NCBI GenBank assembly: GCA_002411175.1
Contig: DHRN01000077.1
Location: 1 to 11,420 of the forward strand
From: Anaerolineaceae bacterium UBA5311
GTDB taxonomy: Bacteria > Chloroflexota > Anaerolineae > Anaerolineales > Anaerolineaceae
Reading direction: 5' to 3'
DNA: 11,420 nucleotides
Shown in pieces: positions 1 to 8,108 of this stretch. The notes under the pieces are model-generated. The model worked only from the letters and a program-made list of their open reading frames with translations. It had not been told where the DNA came from and did not search any database. Made by a program: the position numbers and the translations under genes. Position 1 is the first letter of the stretch; every line of letters begins with the position of its first letter.

Positions 1-633
1 GCCCCCGTTACACGAAAGCCGAGAGCTGTAAATCACAATAAAGAGGGGCAGAAGCCTGCCTTTATTCTCTTGTCTTGGGTACAAGCAAAAAGACAAACTG
101 CAGATTGCTTCGCTTCACTCGCAATGACAAATTCCAGATCCGTCACTACGAGCCCCCATCAGAAGAAAGGCGGGAGCTTTTGCGTCAGAACAAGGGGGCG
201 CGGCAGCATGCCTTTATTCTCTTGTCGTGGGAACAAGCAAAAAGATTAACTGCAGATTGCTTCGCTTCGCTCGCAATGACAAATTCCAGATCCGTCACTG
301 CGAGCCCCCGGTAGACGAAAACCGAGAGCTTTAAATCACAATAAAGGGGCGCAGAAGCCTGCCTTTTTTCTCTTGTCTTGGGTACAAGCAAAAAGATAAA
401 TTGCGGATTGCTTCGCTTCGCTCGCAATGACAAATTCCAGATCCGTCACTGCGAGCCCCCGTTACACGAAAGGCAAGAGCTATTGATTAACGATAAGGGG
501 GCGCGGCAGTCCGCCTTTGCTCTCTTGTCAGGATTAAATACAAAAGATTGACTGCAGATTGCCGCGCCGTTTTGACAAAGCGGATAGTATTTCCGTATCC
601 ATGAAGCACAACGACAAAACATCTCGCAATGAC
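1..633. repeat. 151-bp tandem repeat, four copies
   Basis: Units start with GCCCCC at 1, 152, 304 and 455, so the period is 151-152 bp. Each unit holds a CTCTTGTC stretch, a CAAGCAAAAAGA stretch and the end GATTGCTTCGCTTCGCTCGC. Copies 1-3 end in an imperfect hairpin: CTCGCAATGAC, a 13-nt loop, then GTCACTGCGAG (in copy 2, 270-280 and 294-304). Copy 4 diverges after about 561 and carries roughly 60 extra bases before its CTCGCAATGAC at 623-633. Open frames here (for example 75-314 and 185-433) are repeat translations with no ribosome-binding site, and I do not call genes. The CTCGCAATGAC end resembles an intergenic repeat family seen in many bacterial genomes. Confidence 0.85.
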
Positions 634-648
634 CGCCCCGTTATTCTC

Positions 649-684
649 TCACCCCCTTGCCCCCCTCTAAAGAGGGGGTAGCAA
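649..684 (-). repeat. Dispersed C/G-rich hairpin repeat, copy 1
   Basis: CCCCCTC (661-667) and GAGGGGG (672-678) form a perfect 7-bp stem with a TAAA loop. Read on the minus strand it matches the element at 11150-11184 and the truncated copy at 11401-11420 (core TACCCCCTCTTTAGA followed by GGGGG, a G-rich tract and GTGAGA). It resembles short palindromic extragenic repeats; no gene is associated. Confidence 0.7.
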
Positions 685-860
685 AAGCGGGACTTCGCCC
701 TTCAAATTACAACGCTTGGATTGACGAATTCTCTTTAAGCTCGCAGCTCGTAGGATAGGAAATGAAAATCTGATAAAGTCGGTGCACAAGATACTACCGG
801 CTCTGATTGTATGCTCCCTGGTTCTATCCCGGTGAATAAAGCTACCACTTTCATTGTAAT
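685..860. other. Unassigned sequence between repeat families
   Basis: I see no gene here. A minus-strand open frame covering 667-927 has no ribosome-binding site, runs into the 120-bp array and has a composition unlike the real genes in the window. Confidence 0.5.
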
Positions 861-3152
861 GGCTACGCGCATTGGCTTTCATAAAGCAGCTTCGGTGTCC
901 ACATTTGTTCCACATAATCCAGAACATTTAACGGTCCGGGATTTTCGCCAACCTCTTTCCTCCAAACGTACTCTCTATTCATTATAGTCTACGCGCATTA
1001 ACGTTCTCGCAGCAGCCTTTCGGTTTAAATTTAATTCCACGCAGCAAAAGGGGTCTGTGAGTTTACGTTAACCTCATTCCTGTATATGCTTTCACGTTTC
1101 TTGATTGGACGAACACATTATTACTCAAACAACAATTTCGATATCTTCTGATAATCAACTCAAGCCAGGAACGGTTTGGGGGGGTTTTGCCGAGCTTGTT
1201 CCTCCAAACGCACTCTCTATTCCTTACTGGCTACACGCATTAATTTACTCATAACAGCTTTTATAATTACATTTGATTCACACTCGGAAAAAATGTCCAG
1301 GAATTTTCGTCAACCTCGTTCCTCTAACCGCTTTCCTCATCCGGAAATGGCTATGCGCATTAACGGTCTACCAACGACCTCCTTGTCAATATTTGATACT
1401 CGCTCGGCGAGCACGTCTGGGTTTTTAACAACCTAATTCCTCTAAACGCCCGCCTAGTTCAAATTTGGCAATGCGAATTATTATTTTCACAACAACCTCG
1501 ATGTCTACGCTTAATTCACATCCGACAGGAATGGTCGAGGGATCTTCAGCAATCTCGTTCTCTTAGACGCTTTTATACACATTACTGGCTACGGGCATTA
1601 TAATTCTCACAACAGCTTAGATGTATACAACAGATCCACAAAATCCCGGACCTTCCTGCCCTTCCGCATTCCCCGTTCCTCTATACATACTCTCCATTCC
1701 TTATTGTCTACGCGCATTATTTCTCTCATAACAGCATTTATGACTACATTAGATTCACACTCGGAAAAAATGTCCAGGAATTTTCGCCAACCTCGTTCTT
1801 CCAAAACGTAATCTCAACTCCTTATTGGCTACGCGCATTATTTTTCTCATAACAGCTTTTATGACTACATTTGATTCACACTCGGAAAAAATGTCCAGGA
1901 ATTTTCGCCAACCTCGTTCCTCCAAACGTACTCTTTGGCTACGCGCAATAACCTTATCCCAACGGCATCCATGTCTACCTTTGGTACCCCAACTGAGGAA
2001 CAATCCAGGAGTTTGCGTCAACCTCGTTCCTCTAACCGGTTTCCTCATCCAAATTTGGCTACGCGCATTGTCTATCTACCAATAACTCCTGCGTTTACAT
2101 TTGATTCACACACGGCAAAAACGGTTTATGGGTTTTTCCCGAGCTAGTTCCTCCAAACGTAATCTCAATTCCTTACTGGCTACGCGCATTATCTTTTTCG
2201 CAACAGCTACGATTTCTACGCTTAATTCACATCCCCCAGGAACGCTCCGGTAATTTGCATCAACTTCGTTCCTCTACCGGCTTTCCTCATCCAAATTTGG
2301 CTACGCGCATTGTCTATCTACAAATAACTCCTGTGTTTACATTTGGTTCACACACGGCAAAAACGGTTTATGGGTTTTTCCCGAGCTTGTTCCTCCAAAC
2401 GTACTCTCAATTCCTTACTGGCTACGCGCATTATAATTCTCACAACAGCTTAGATGTATACAACAGACCCACAAAATCCCGGACCCTCCTGCTTTTCCGC
2501 ATTTCCCGTTCCTCTAACCGCTTTCCTCATCCAAAATGGCTACGGCTTGAGCTTTTAGCAAATTTTTCGATGTTTGCAGTTAATCCTCAAAAGACATAAA
2601 TGGTAAGGGGTTTTCTGTCGTGCTTGTTCCTCCAAACGTACTCACTATTCCTTATTGGCTACGCGCATTATAATTCTCACAACAGCTTAGATGTATACAA
2701 CAGATCCGCAAAATCCCGGACCTTCCTGCCTTTCCGCATTTCCCGTTCCTCTAACCGCTTTCCTCATCCAAATTTGGCTACGCGCACTATCTATCTACCA
2801 ATAACTCCTGTGTTTACATTTGATTCACACACGGCAAAAACGGTTTATGGGTTTTTTCCGAGCTTGTTCCTCCAAACGCACTCTCAACTCCTTACTGGCT
2901 ACGCGCAATAACTTTCTACCAACGGCATCCATGTCCACATTTGATACCCCCTCTGCAGAACGTTCCGGGAGTTTGCGTAAACCTCGTTTCTCGATACACC
3001 CTCGCCATTCTATATTGGCTACGCGCATTACCGTTCTACCAACGTCATCCATGTCTACATTTGATACCCCAACTGAGGAACGCTCCGGTGATTTTCGCCA
3101 ACCTCGTTTCTCTATACACCCTCGCTATTCTACAATGGCTACGCGCATAATT
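861..3152. repeat. About 120-bp satellite-like tandem array, about 20 units
   Basis: The core GGCTACGCGCATTA, or a close variant, recurs at 861, 987, about 1103 (degenerate), 1229, 1349, 1467, 1587, 1706, 1827, 1937, 2057, 2178, 2299, 2420, 2538, 2657, 2776, 2897, 3017 and 3137. Most intervals are 118-121 bp; one is 110. Homology covers the whole unit, not just the core: other landmarks are CGTTCCTC(C/T)AAACG about 30-40 bp before the core and TTTGATTCACAC about 45 bp after it. From 2057 to 2897 two unit types alternate. One has TTTCCTCATCCAAATT before the core, the other CTCAATTCCTTACT, giving a dimeric period of about 240 bp. The last two units are a third type. The period is not a constant multiple of three, so the many open frames here are artefacts. 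Units are contiguous without unique spacers, so this is not CRISPR. Confidence 0.9.
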
Positions 3153-3303
3153 TCCAGCAAATCCGATTTCACCCCAGGCTTTGATGCAATTTGCGCGGTC
3201 GGAGCTCCCGAGGAAGCAGAGCCCGGGAACGGGGTTCGCCTTCTGCAAAAAATAATCCGCTGAAATCAATAGATAATCTATCCTCTATGTATCGGAAATG
3301 CTT

Positions 3304-3339
3304 TATAGTTGTTTCGAAACCTGTTTCAAATCAAAACAG
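3304..3339. promoter_or_regulatory. Palindrome cluster upstream of the small membrane gene
   Basis: A perfect 10-bp palindrome, GTTTCGAAAC (3311-3320), is followed by an inverted pair CTGTTT (3321-3326) and AAACAG (3334-3339). A second pair, GAAAC/GTTTC, bridges the two. A possible -10 box, TATAGT, lies at 3304-3309, with no good -35. This sits 15-50 bp ahead of the start codon and could be an operator. The evidence is structural only. Confidence 0.35.
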
Positions 3340-3354
3340 CGAAATGAGGAAATA

Positions 3355-3579
3355 ATGAAAGAAAATCGAAACATCCCCTTCTTGTTATGGCCGTTTTGGG
3401 CAATTTTTCAGTTGGCGTTGTGGATTCTGAAATTCACAGGTCGGCTGATTGGCGCGATCCTGGGGTTGGTGTTTATCATCGTAGGTGTCGTGTTGACCAT
3501 CACGGTTGTTGGCGCAATAATCGGCGTGCCCCTGGTGATTTTGGGGGTAATGATGATGTTTACGTCATTTTTTGGGTAA
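3355..3579 (+). CDS. Small two-helix integral membrane protein (74 aa)
   Basis: The start chosen is the ATG at 3355, because GAGGA lies just before it (3346-3350) and the hydrophobic protein begins there; an ATG at 3298 in the same frame would add 19 unlike, cysteine-containing residues. The product has a short charged N-terminus (MKENRN). A first hydrophobic segment with several aromatic residues spans roughly residues 7-23. After KFTGR come very hydrophobic stretches at about 29-49 and 50-72, rich in glycine and valine, which may form one hairpin or two helices. It has no catalytic motif. Small membrane proteins starting with an xxWPFWxxF-like segment and continuing with a GxxLGLVxxxVGVxLTxTVVGAIIGVPL-like segment occur in several environmental bacteria, where they are uncharacterised. 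It is a lone gene between the satellite array and a gene-poor region, with no link visible to the partition block. I propose no function beyond membrane location. Confidence 0.75.
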   Translation: MKENRNIPFLLWPFWAIFQLALWILKFTGRLIGAILGLVFIIVGVVLTITVVGAIIGVPLVILGVMMMFTSFFG

Positions 3580-3903
3580 CTATTTGACGCATTAGTGGCG
3601 CGTTATCCCATAACACCTCTAACGCTTTCCCTGTTACAAATGTAAAGTTCGCTTCGCCCTGGATCAGCGATCGTCACGACGAAACAAGGCAAGCCCTTTT
3701 TGCGGCATTTGTGACTTCTCATCCTGTCGTAACGCCAGGTAGAAACGTTCAAGCTGACCTAAATTTTTTAGCGTTTCTCAGATCGCACCTCCTGAGGCTC
3801 TCATTTTCCAAAAAACCTGATTTAAACTTGGAGGAAGTTTTTTCAGGACACAAACGCCTCATGAAAAAGACAAATACTTAAGCAAGGCATACTACAGGAG
3901 GGT
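3580..3903. other. Gene-poor stretch with a relic shared with 5045-5095
   Basis: I see no gene. The segment 3732-3752 (AACGCCAGG, one variable base, then GAAACGTTCA) matches 5066-5086 at 20 of 21 positions, and weaker similarity extends on both sides. The later copy lies just past the 3' end of the 710-residue gene, so this may be a decayed duplicate of that flank. GTTATCCCATAAC near 3602-3614 is a weak inverted repeat, too weak to call a terminator. Confidence 0.45.
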
Positions 3904-4227
3904 GTGCACAGCCAACGGGGCGAATGCTTTTCGAATAGTAAAGCCAGACCTTTAGCAATTCTGATTTTTCACCGCAAGATAGGCTCTATTGAAGCCCATC
4001 TTCCAGGGGCTTACGCAGCTTTAGCAGTGAGTAAACGCGTTGATGCACATACAGGAATAGGTATCAGGCAATCCGGAACGATTCGCTCCTGCTTACTCAT
4101 GATCAAGTCAAATGAAGCCGTCGCTGAACCAGAAATCCCGGTAACAATGCGATCTTTTTTGAGGATGCTTTCGGAGCAAAAACATGAGGAATTCAGGGTA
4201 ATGCTTGAAAGCGAAATCTTCCCGTAA
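3904..4227 (+). pseudogene. Unrecognised 107-codon frame, probably a decayed fragment
   Basis: The frame opens with GTG at 3904 and ends at TAA 4225-4227. AGGAGG (3896-3901) precedes it but only 2 nt from the GTG, which is too close for normal initiation. I recognise no family. The C-terminal part, around EPEIPVTMRSFLRMLSEQ, is clearly similar to the translation of 4978-5050 (DPENPASMQSVLKKLSRH, then a stop), so both may be remnants of the same former coding sequence. The reading frame ends exactly where a GTAAGGAACG repeat begins, suggesting truncation by that repeat. It could instead be a short real gene; confidence is low. Confidence 0.3.
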
Positions 4228-4861
4228 GGAACGCTGCAGCGCCGGTTCCGGCGAAGTCATCTTTCCGTAGGGAACGCGGCTTGTCCCGTTCCGGTGAAGC
4301 CAACTTTACGCAAACAACACGATCATGAATCCTTCCGTTTCCCGTTATGTTATATGTGAATTTTACGGAAGGAGTAAGCCCCTTACGTATAGATATTCGT
4401 TCACGCAATATTTTGTAGGGAACGCGGCTTGTCCCGTTCCGGCGAAGCCAAGTTTTCGTAGGGCGAGACGTTCTTTCCGGCAAATCCGTGTATTGAGGGG
4501 GTTGTGACATTGGTGTGATGGAGATGTTGCTCCCTCTCAATCCACCGCTGACAATGACCACAGGCAACGGCGGATTGGAGGTGCACCACTATCGCACCAA
4601 TTGAAATAGCCGGCACCTCTAATACCTACTTCGTTGGTACAGACGTCTCGCCCTACGGTGCTTGCCCTGCTCCGGTGTGGTGCCTGTGAATTTTGCGGAA
4701 ATATCAAACACCTCCCGCATTGATACACGATAACGCAAATATTTTGTAGGGAACGCGGCTTGTCCCGTTCCGGCGAAGTCAACTTTTCGCAAACAACACG
4801 ATCATGAACCCTTCCGTTTCCCGGTGTGTTGCTTATGAATTTTACTGAAGGAACCAGCCCC
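4224..4861 (+). repeat. GTAGGGAACG repeat family, three units plus a partial one
   Basis: Full units begin at 4267, 4415 and 4746 with GTAGGGAACGCGGCTTGTCC. A shorter relative, GTAAGGAACGC, begins at 4224. GGAACG and CGTTCC give each copy a small imperfect stem. Units 4267 and 4746 share a further section (CAAACAACACGATCATGAA, then CCTTCCGTTTCCCG) down to GTGAATTTTAC or its equivalent. The middle unit (4415) has this section replaced by the element at 4457-4657 and its flank. I call no gene here; the frames at 4193-4567, 4325-4507, 4401-4616 and 4537-4782 are repeat translations. Confidence 0.8.
4457..4657. mobile_element. 201-bp MITE-like element with 14-bp inverted ends
   Basis: The ends are a perfect inverted pair: CGTAGGGCGAGACG (4457-4470) and CGTCTCGCCCTACG (4644-4657). 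The element sits inside the middle GTAGGGAACG unit, exactly where its sister units read CAAACAACACG after TTTTCG. It has no coding capacity. I cannot see a clear target-site duplication, and sequence after the right end (about 4658-4680) also differs from the sister units, so simple insertion is not certain. A relative of the terminal motif, CTCGCCCTAC, occurs at 11324-11333. Confidence 0.5.
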
Positions 4862-5106
4862 TTCCGTCCTTGATGATAACAAGCACCACTTACGAAACGT
4901 AGCCATGATTCTGGAAGCGAGGCGAGTAATACTCTCGACCCCTTCCCACCTATTTTTCGGTCCTAACAAGCAACCGTTGACCCGGAAAACCCTGCATCAA
5001 TGCAATCTGTTTTGAAGAAACTTTCAAGGCACTAAAATGAAAAACTCAGGTCCTGATCGTCAATAAACGCCAGGTTGAAACGTTCATACCAATCTACAAT
5101 TCTAAA
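4862..5106. other. Gene-poor region with a coding relic
   Basis: I find no intact gene. In one plus-strand frame 4978-5050 reads DPENPASMQSVLKKLSRH, a stop, then NEKLRS, which aligns with residues near the end of the 3904-4227 frame (EPEIPVTMRSFLRMLSEQ...). At 5066-5086 the segment also present at 3732-3752 follows. These look like the remains of duplicated sequence next to the 3' end of the 710-residue gene. No clear terminator for that minus-strand gene is visible. Confidence 0.4.
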
Positions 5107-7239
5107 CTATGGTCTGATCGCGTCTGCCAGGCGCTTGAGAAGGCGTTTTTGGGTGGAGAGGTCATCGACGCCCTGGAGCAGCTGGGCAAGGTCCTCAGCT
5201 CCCTCCCCCACAAAGGCGAAGCGACCTGTTTGTCCGTTTTCGAGCCGGGTTAGAACGGCAGAAACCAAGCCGACAAGCGCGCCGGCAGGCATCTTCGTCA
5301 ACCTCTCGCTGGCAGCGGAGGCAGGTTGGGCAGTCTCGAGGCAGCGGCTGACTGCCAGGCTGACGGGGCTATGCACGCCCGGACGCAGGCAGCCCTGGAT
5401 CAACCAAGATAAATACGCCCCACTCAACCCCTGCCGCACGATGCGCTCTTTCAGCGCGGGATTCACCTCGTGCAATAATGTCTGGTAATCCCAATCACCA
5501 TCCGGATCAGACTGTATAATCTGGTAATTTCCTGCCACCTCTGTCTCTCTCGATGATGAAATTGCGGATTCGCGTGTATCTGGCAGTGGATTATCTTCAG
5601 AAATCAGTAAAGAATCTTGGATTTTAACAAGTATATTAATAACAGTGTCAAACTGACATATTCCAGCCTGGATGAGCGTCTCAAAATAACAATTTAAACC
5701 GTCCACAAGAGTATCAAAATGACAAATTGCCGGTCCGTCCAAAGTCTCATTCTGACAAATACCAGCGTTTACCAAAGTCTCAAAATGACATAATCGCTGG
5801 GGGAAGAGCCTCGATTGCTCAAAAAGAAGTTTCTGAAGTTGTTTATTTTGCGCAAAAACGGAGAGGGCCCTCGCGGTCACAGGTTCGGGTGGGTTATGCA
5901 AAAAGGCGCTCAGCGCATGGCGCAAGGTTTCGTCGCGGGCGGTCAGACGGGTGTCATAAACGTGCAGCTGCCAGTCTGTGCCGTGTTCACTTTTCCGCGT
6001 GGCAGTGCGGCAGAGATATTGGCTGGCGAGTTCGCGGTTCGCCTGGCGCCAATCGCGGGTATATTGCGACTCGGGCTGAACTTGCCCGGTGCGGGGGCGA
6101 CCGCGGCGGCTTCTGGAAGCATGAGGAATGCGCTTGGGCAGGGTTTCAGAGCCGATCCATCCCTGCAGGGTCTCGAGCCCTCCGATGACCCAAAACTGGT
6201 CACGGTCATGCCCGCGCGCCCAATCAATATAGCAGCAATTTTTCGACATAAGGTAGAGCATACCCAGGTCGTCGCCCAGCTCGGGCAGGACGTTTTGGAA
6301 CCAATACCAGGGCACAGCAAGGAAGCTCTCAGGGCGGATGAGATGGCTGGAAAGCTGATCACACAACCCGCTCAGGGTGGCATCGAGCCGGGGTTGGTTC
6401 AACATTTGGCAGACCACCTGCCGGACGCTGAGCGCTTCTTTGGAGCCAGCCGGGGCTTTCTGGTCGGGCAAGCGGTAGGGGAACTGCAGGATATGGTTTC
6501 GCGGTGTCTTCAGAGCTTTGCTGAGGGCTGCGACGGGGTCTTGCCGCAGGTCGTTCGCGCCAAGCCATTCTGCCAGGTCAACTGCATCTCCGGGGGTGAG
6601 GTATTGACCGAGGTAATGATAGGTGTTCGGCAGCCGGCGGATCTGCCCGTCCACAAACTGGTGCGCGGGGTCTGCCCGCTCGACGAACCAATCCATACGC
6701 CCATCTTTGAAGATGCGGAAAAATTTGGCGCGGCTGATGCTGTTGCCGAGCAAACGCAAAAGCGATTGGACATCGATGGTAACTTCGCTGCCGGGTTTGG
6801 GATAAAGTTGGCTGGCGCCGTCTTCGCGGGAGGAAAAATAGAAAGCCTGGCGCAGCGCGGTGGCGACCAACACCGGGGCCGCTCCGACAAAGGGCACAAA
6901 TCGTAAAAGGTAGGCAGGCAAGGCGACGATCCTTTCGGGGTTGATGATGGCGTCGGTGATATTGGCTGCCCCCAGCTGAATGTGGAGGGTATCTGGATCT
7001 GTGCCCATGGGCACAGCTGACTGAAGGTTAAGACGAAAATGCCGGTCAGAGTGGTCTTGTACGACTGTTTCGATCAGCGGGAAGTATTGGCAAAGGCTGG
7101 TATAGACAGCGGGCTCGGCGGCTATCACGTAATTGCCGTCATAGAGCTGTTGACTTGAGCCAAGCAGGCTGGTCAGCGTTGCATCGTTCAACGCGTTCAG
7201 TGTGCTTGTGATCTCTTGCCAGGCGTTTTGTTCTTCCAT
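5107..7239 (-). CDS. Unrecognised 710-aa protein with internal iterons; candidate replication initiator
   Basis: This is the largest gene in the window, and I do not recognise its family. Starting at ATG 7239, it is preceded on its strand by AATAAGGTAAC. The N-terminal half (1-350) looks globular and mixed alpha/beta. Around 153-187 a segment of the type TIDVQSLLRLLGNSISRAKF followed by a basic turn and DWFVE could be a winged-helix unit (inference). Residues 376-385 are SRSRRGRPRT, an AT-hook-like basic RGRP motif. Residues 484-538 are five contiguous 11-residue repeats, each starting with C and usually reading CxFxTL, encoded by five 33-bp iterons. A low-complexity linker follows, then a helical C-terminus (about 575-710). 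It lies 91 bp downstream of the AAA+ ATPase on the same strand and diverges from parAB. Context, basic motifs and iterons suggest an origin-binding initiator; this is inference. A catalytic enzyme seems less likely, since I see no nuclease, relaxase or polymerase motif. Confidence 0.85.
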   Translation of the reverse strand: MEEQNAWQEITSTLNALNDATLTSLLGSSQQLYDGNYVIAAEPAVYTSLCQYFPLIETVVQDHSDRHFRLNLQSAVPMGTDPDTLHIQLGAANITDAIINPERIVALPAYLLRFVPFVGAAPVLVATALRQAFYFSSREDGASQLYPKPGSEVTIDVQSLLRLLGNSISRAKFFRIFKDGRMDWFVERADPAHQFVDGQIRRLPNTYHYLGQYLTPGDAVDLAEWLGANDLRQDPVAALSKALKTPRNHILQFPYRLPDQKAPAGSKEALSVRQVVCQMLNQPRLDATLSGLCDQLSSHLIRPESFLAVPWYWFQNVLPELGDDLGMLYLMSKNCCYIDWARGHDRDQFWVIGGLETLQGWIGSETLPKRIPHASRSRRGRPRTGQVQPESQYTRDWRQANRELASQYLCRTATRKSEHGTDWQLHVYDTRLTARDETLRHALSAFLHNPPEPVTARALSVFAQNKQLQKLLFEQSRLFPQRLCHFETLVNAGICQNETLDGPAICHFDTLVDGLNCYFETLIQAGICQFDTVINILVKIQDSLLISEDNPLPDTRESAISSSRETEVAGNYQIIQSDPDGDWDYQTLLHEVNPALKERIVRQGLSGAYLSWLIQGCLRPGVHSPVSLAVSRCLETAQPASAASERLTKMPAGALVGLVSAVLTRLENGQTGRFAFVGEGAEDLAQLLQGVDDLSTQKRLLKRLADAIRP
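5626..5790 (-). repeat. Five 33-bp iterons inside the 710-aa gene
   Basis: On the minus strand the five units begin at 5790, 5757, 5724, 5691 and 5658, exactly 33 bp apart. Their starts read TGTCATTTTGAGACT, TGTCAGAATGAGACT, TGTCATTTTGATACT, TGTTATTTTGAGACG and TGTCAGTTTGACACT. The second half of each unit is more variable. 33 bp is about three helical turns, so the cores face one side of the DNA, and it equals 11 codons, so the gene stays open. The first core recurs perfectly outside the gene at 10684-10670, which argues that the DNA itself is recognised. Confidence 0.85.
6999..7016. promoter_or_regulatory. parS-like palindrome, copy 1 (within the 710-aa gene)
   Basis: CTGTGCCCATGGGCACAG is a perfect 18-bp palindrome. 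Its inner 16 bp are identical to the site after parA. It lies within codons 75-80 of the 710-residue gene (VPMGT), near the gene's 5' end. It resembles classical parS (TGTTTCACGTGAAACA) in length and TGT/ACA ends, but not in core. Confidence 0.6.
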
Positions 7240-7330
7240 GTTACCTTATTAAGAATAGCAGGTTCTGCAAAAAATAAAAGAGGGGAAAATCGGAAATTTC
7301 GGGGTTAAAAACGGGCAAAATCGGTAAAAT
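7240..7330 (-). promoter_or_regulatory. Spacer and possible promoter of the 710-aa gene
   Basis: On the minus strand an extended -10, TGCTATTCT (7260-7252), lies about 13 nt ahead of the start. The -35 region is poor (CTTTTA at 7280-7275). The same nonamer forms the -10 of the promoter ahead of the ATPase. The spacer is A/T-rich and contains AAAATCGG twice. If active, transcription would start very close to the ATG, giving a nearly leaderless message. Read-through from the upstream ATPase gene is an alternative. Confidence 0.4.
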
Positions 7331-8080
7331 CTATGTAGATATAAAACTAAATGCCGCGTTTAAAGCCTCCGAAATTGACGATCCGTGGCTCCTGGTCAGG
7401 TTGTTCATCTCCTCTTCTGTGATTACTAATTTGGGTTCAAGGTTGCCGGCTGAGAGCATGCGATAATAAAGCAGCTCTGCCAGTTCTGTGGGGGTTGGTT
7501 GACGGAAGGGCACATAAAGCCCCAAAAACTGGCTCAAGGAGCCAATGTTGCTGGTGACGTTGTTGATATCCTGCAGGAAAATGATCGTTTTAATCTTTTT
7601 GTTGTTTTCGACAGACCATTCGAGCAGTTCGGTTAAATATTCCTGGTCTACCGGTGGACCGTCCAAAACGATCAGGAGCTGGTCGCTGCTGTCCTGCAGG
7701 CGTTCAAAGATGCTCTCCAGGCGGTTGGCATTCGAGCGCGAAGAAGGCAGCGAGAGTGTTTCGATCAGAGCCATCAAAAAGTGCCGCGGTTCAGTGAGAG
7801 TATTGGTGTTCATGTACATACCAAAGATCTGCCCAACATCCGGAACTGAATAATGGGTTTGGGCGATCTTCATCGCCAGCATGCTCTTTCCGCCGCCTGA
7901 TGGTCCGGCGAAAACGCCCAGATTTTTGGAAGGGTCGCTGTTGTCATAAATGAAGTCGTTGGCGACATTGAGCGCCTTACGCTGTTCTTTTATCCCGGGG
8001 TAAAAGTAGCGCGTGTCACCATAACGCCGGAAGGGATGTTCAAAAAAACCGGCTTGAAGCAATTCGTAACTATCTGGCAT
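7331..8080 (-). CDS. ExeA/TniB-like AAA+ ATPase
   Basis: A P-loop ATPase of 249 residues. Residues 12-45 (FFEHPFRRYGDTRYFYPGI, then a helix with QRKAL) resemble the N-terminal region that precedes the P-loop in ExeA/TniB-type AAA+ proteins. Walker A is GPSGGGKS (59-66). Walker B is LLIVLDGP (135-142). A beta strand IIFLQDINN (167-174) would be sensor 1. The C-terminus has a small helical lid with SHGSSISEALNAA (231-243) where relatives usually carry a G-x-x-R sensor-2 motif. Two usual catalytic residues seem absent: the Walker B aspartate is followed by G rather than E, and the sensor-2 arginine is replaced by serine. The protein may therefore bind ATP but hydrolyse it poorly. The start at 8080 is supported by AAGGTGG upstream. 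The family includes DNA-bound loaders and transposition or secretion helpers; next to a likely initiator, a loader or co-initiator role is plausible (inference). No transposase is present in the window. Confidence 0.85.
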   Translation of the reverse strand: MPDSYELLQAGFFEHPFRRYGDTRYFYPGIKEQRKALNVANDFIYDNSDPSKNLGVFAGPSGGGKSMLAMKIAQTHYSVPDVGQIFGMYMNTNTLTEPRHFLMALIETLSLPSSRSNANRLESIFERLQDSSDQLLIVLDGPPVDQEYLTELLEWSVENNKKIKTIIFLQDINNVTSNIGSLSQFLGLYVPFRQPTPTELAELLYYRMLSAGNLEPKLVITEEEMNNLTRSHGSSISEALNAAFSFIST

Positions 8081-8108
8081 AAGTCACCACCTTGTTATTT
8101 ATACTAAG

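Noticed and set aside
861..3152. CRISPR array or integron attC array
   Set aside because: Homology covers the whole unit, including what would be spacers, and there are no cas genes, integrase or cassette genes.
2255..3263. Open frames across the 120-bp array as protein genes
   Set aside because: They follow the repeat, lack ribosome-binding sites, and unit lengths of 118-121 bp break the frame between units.
5815..6906. 363-codon plus-strand frame opposite the 710-aa gene
   Set aside because: It is antisense to a longer gene with good start signals and context; its composition fits a shadow of the opposite strand.
3241..7277. Shared 15-mer TTCTGCAAAAAATAA at 3241 and 7263
   Set aside because: It is A/T-rich, isolated and has no flanking similarity, so chance is a sufficient explanation.
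7508..7514. GGGCACA half-palindromes in coding sequence (also near 6310 and 6892)
   Set aside because: Seven-base matches without the second arm are expected by chance in this length.
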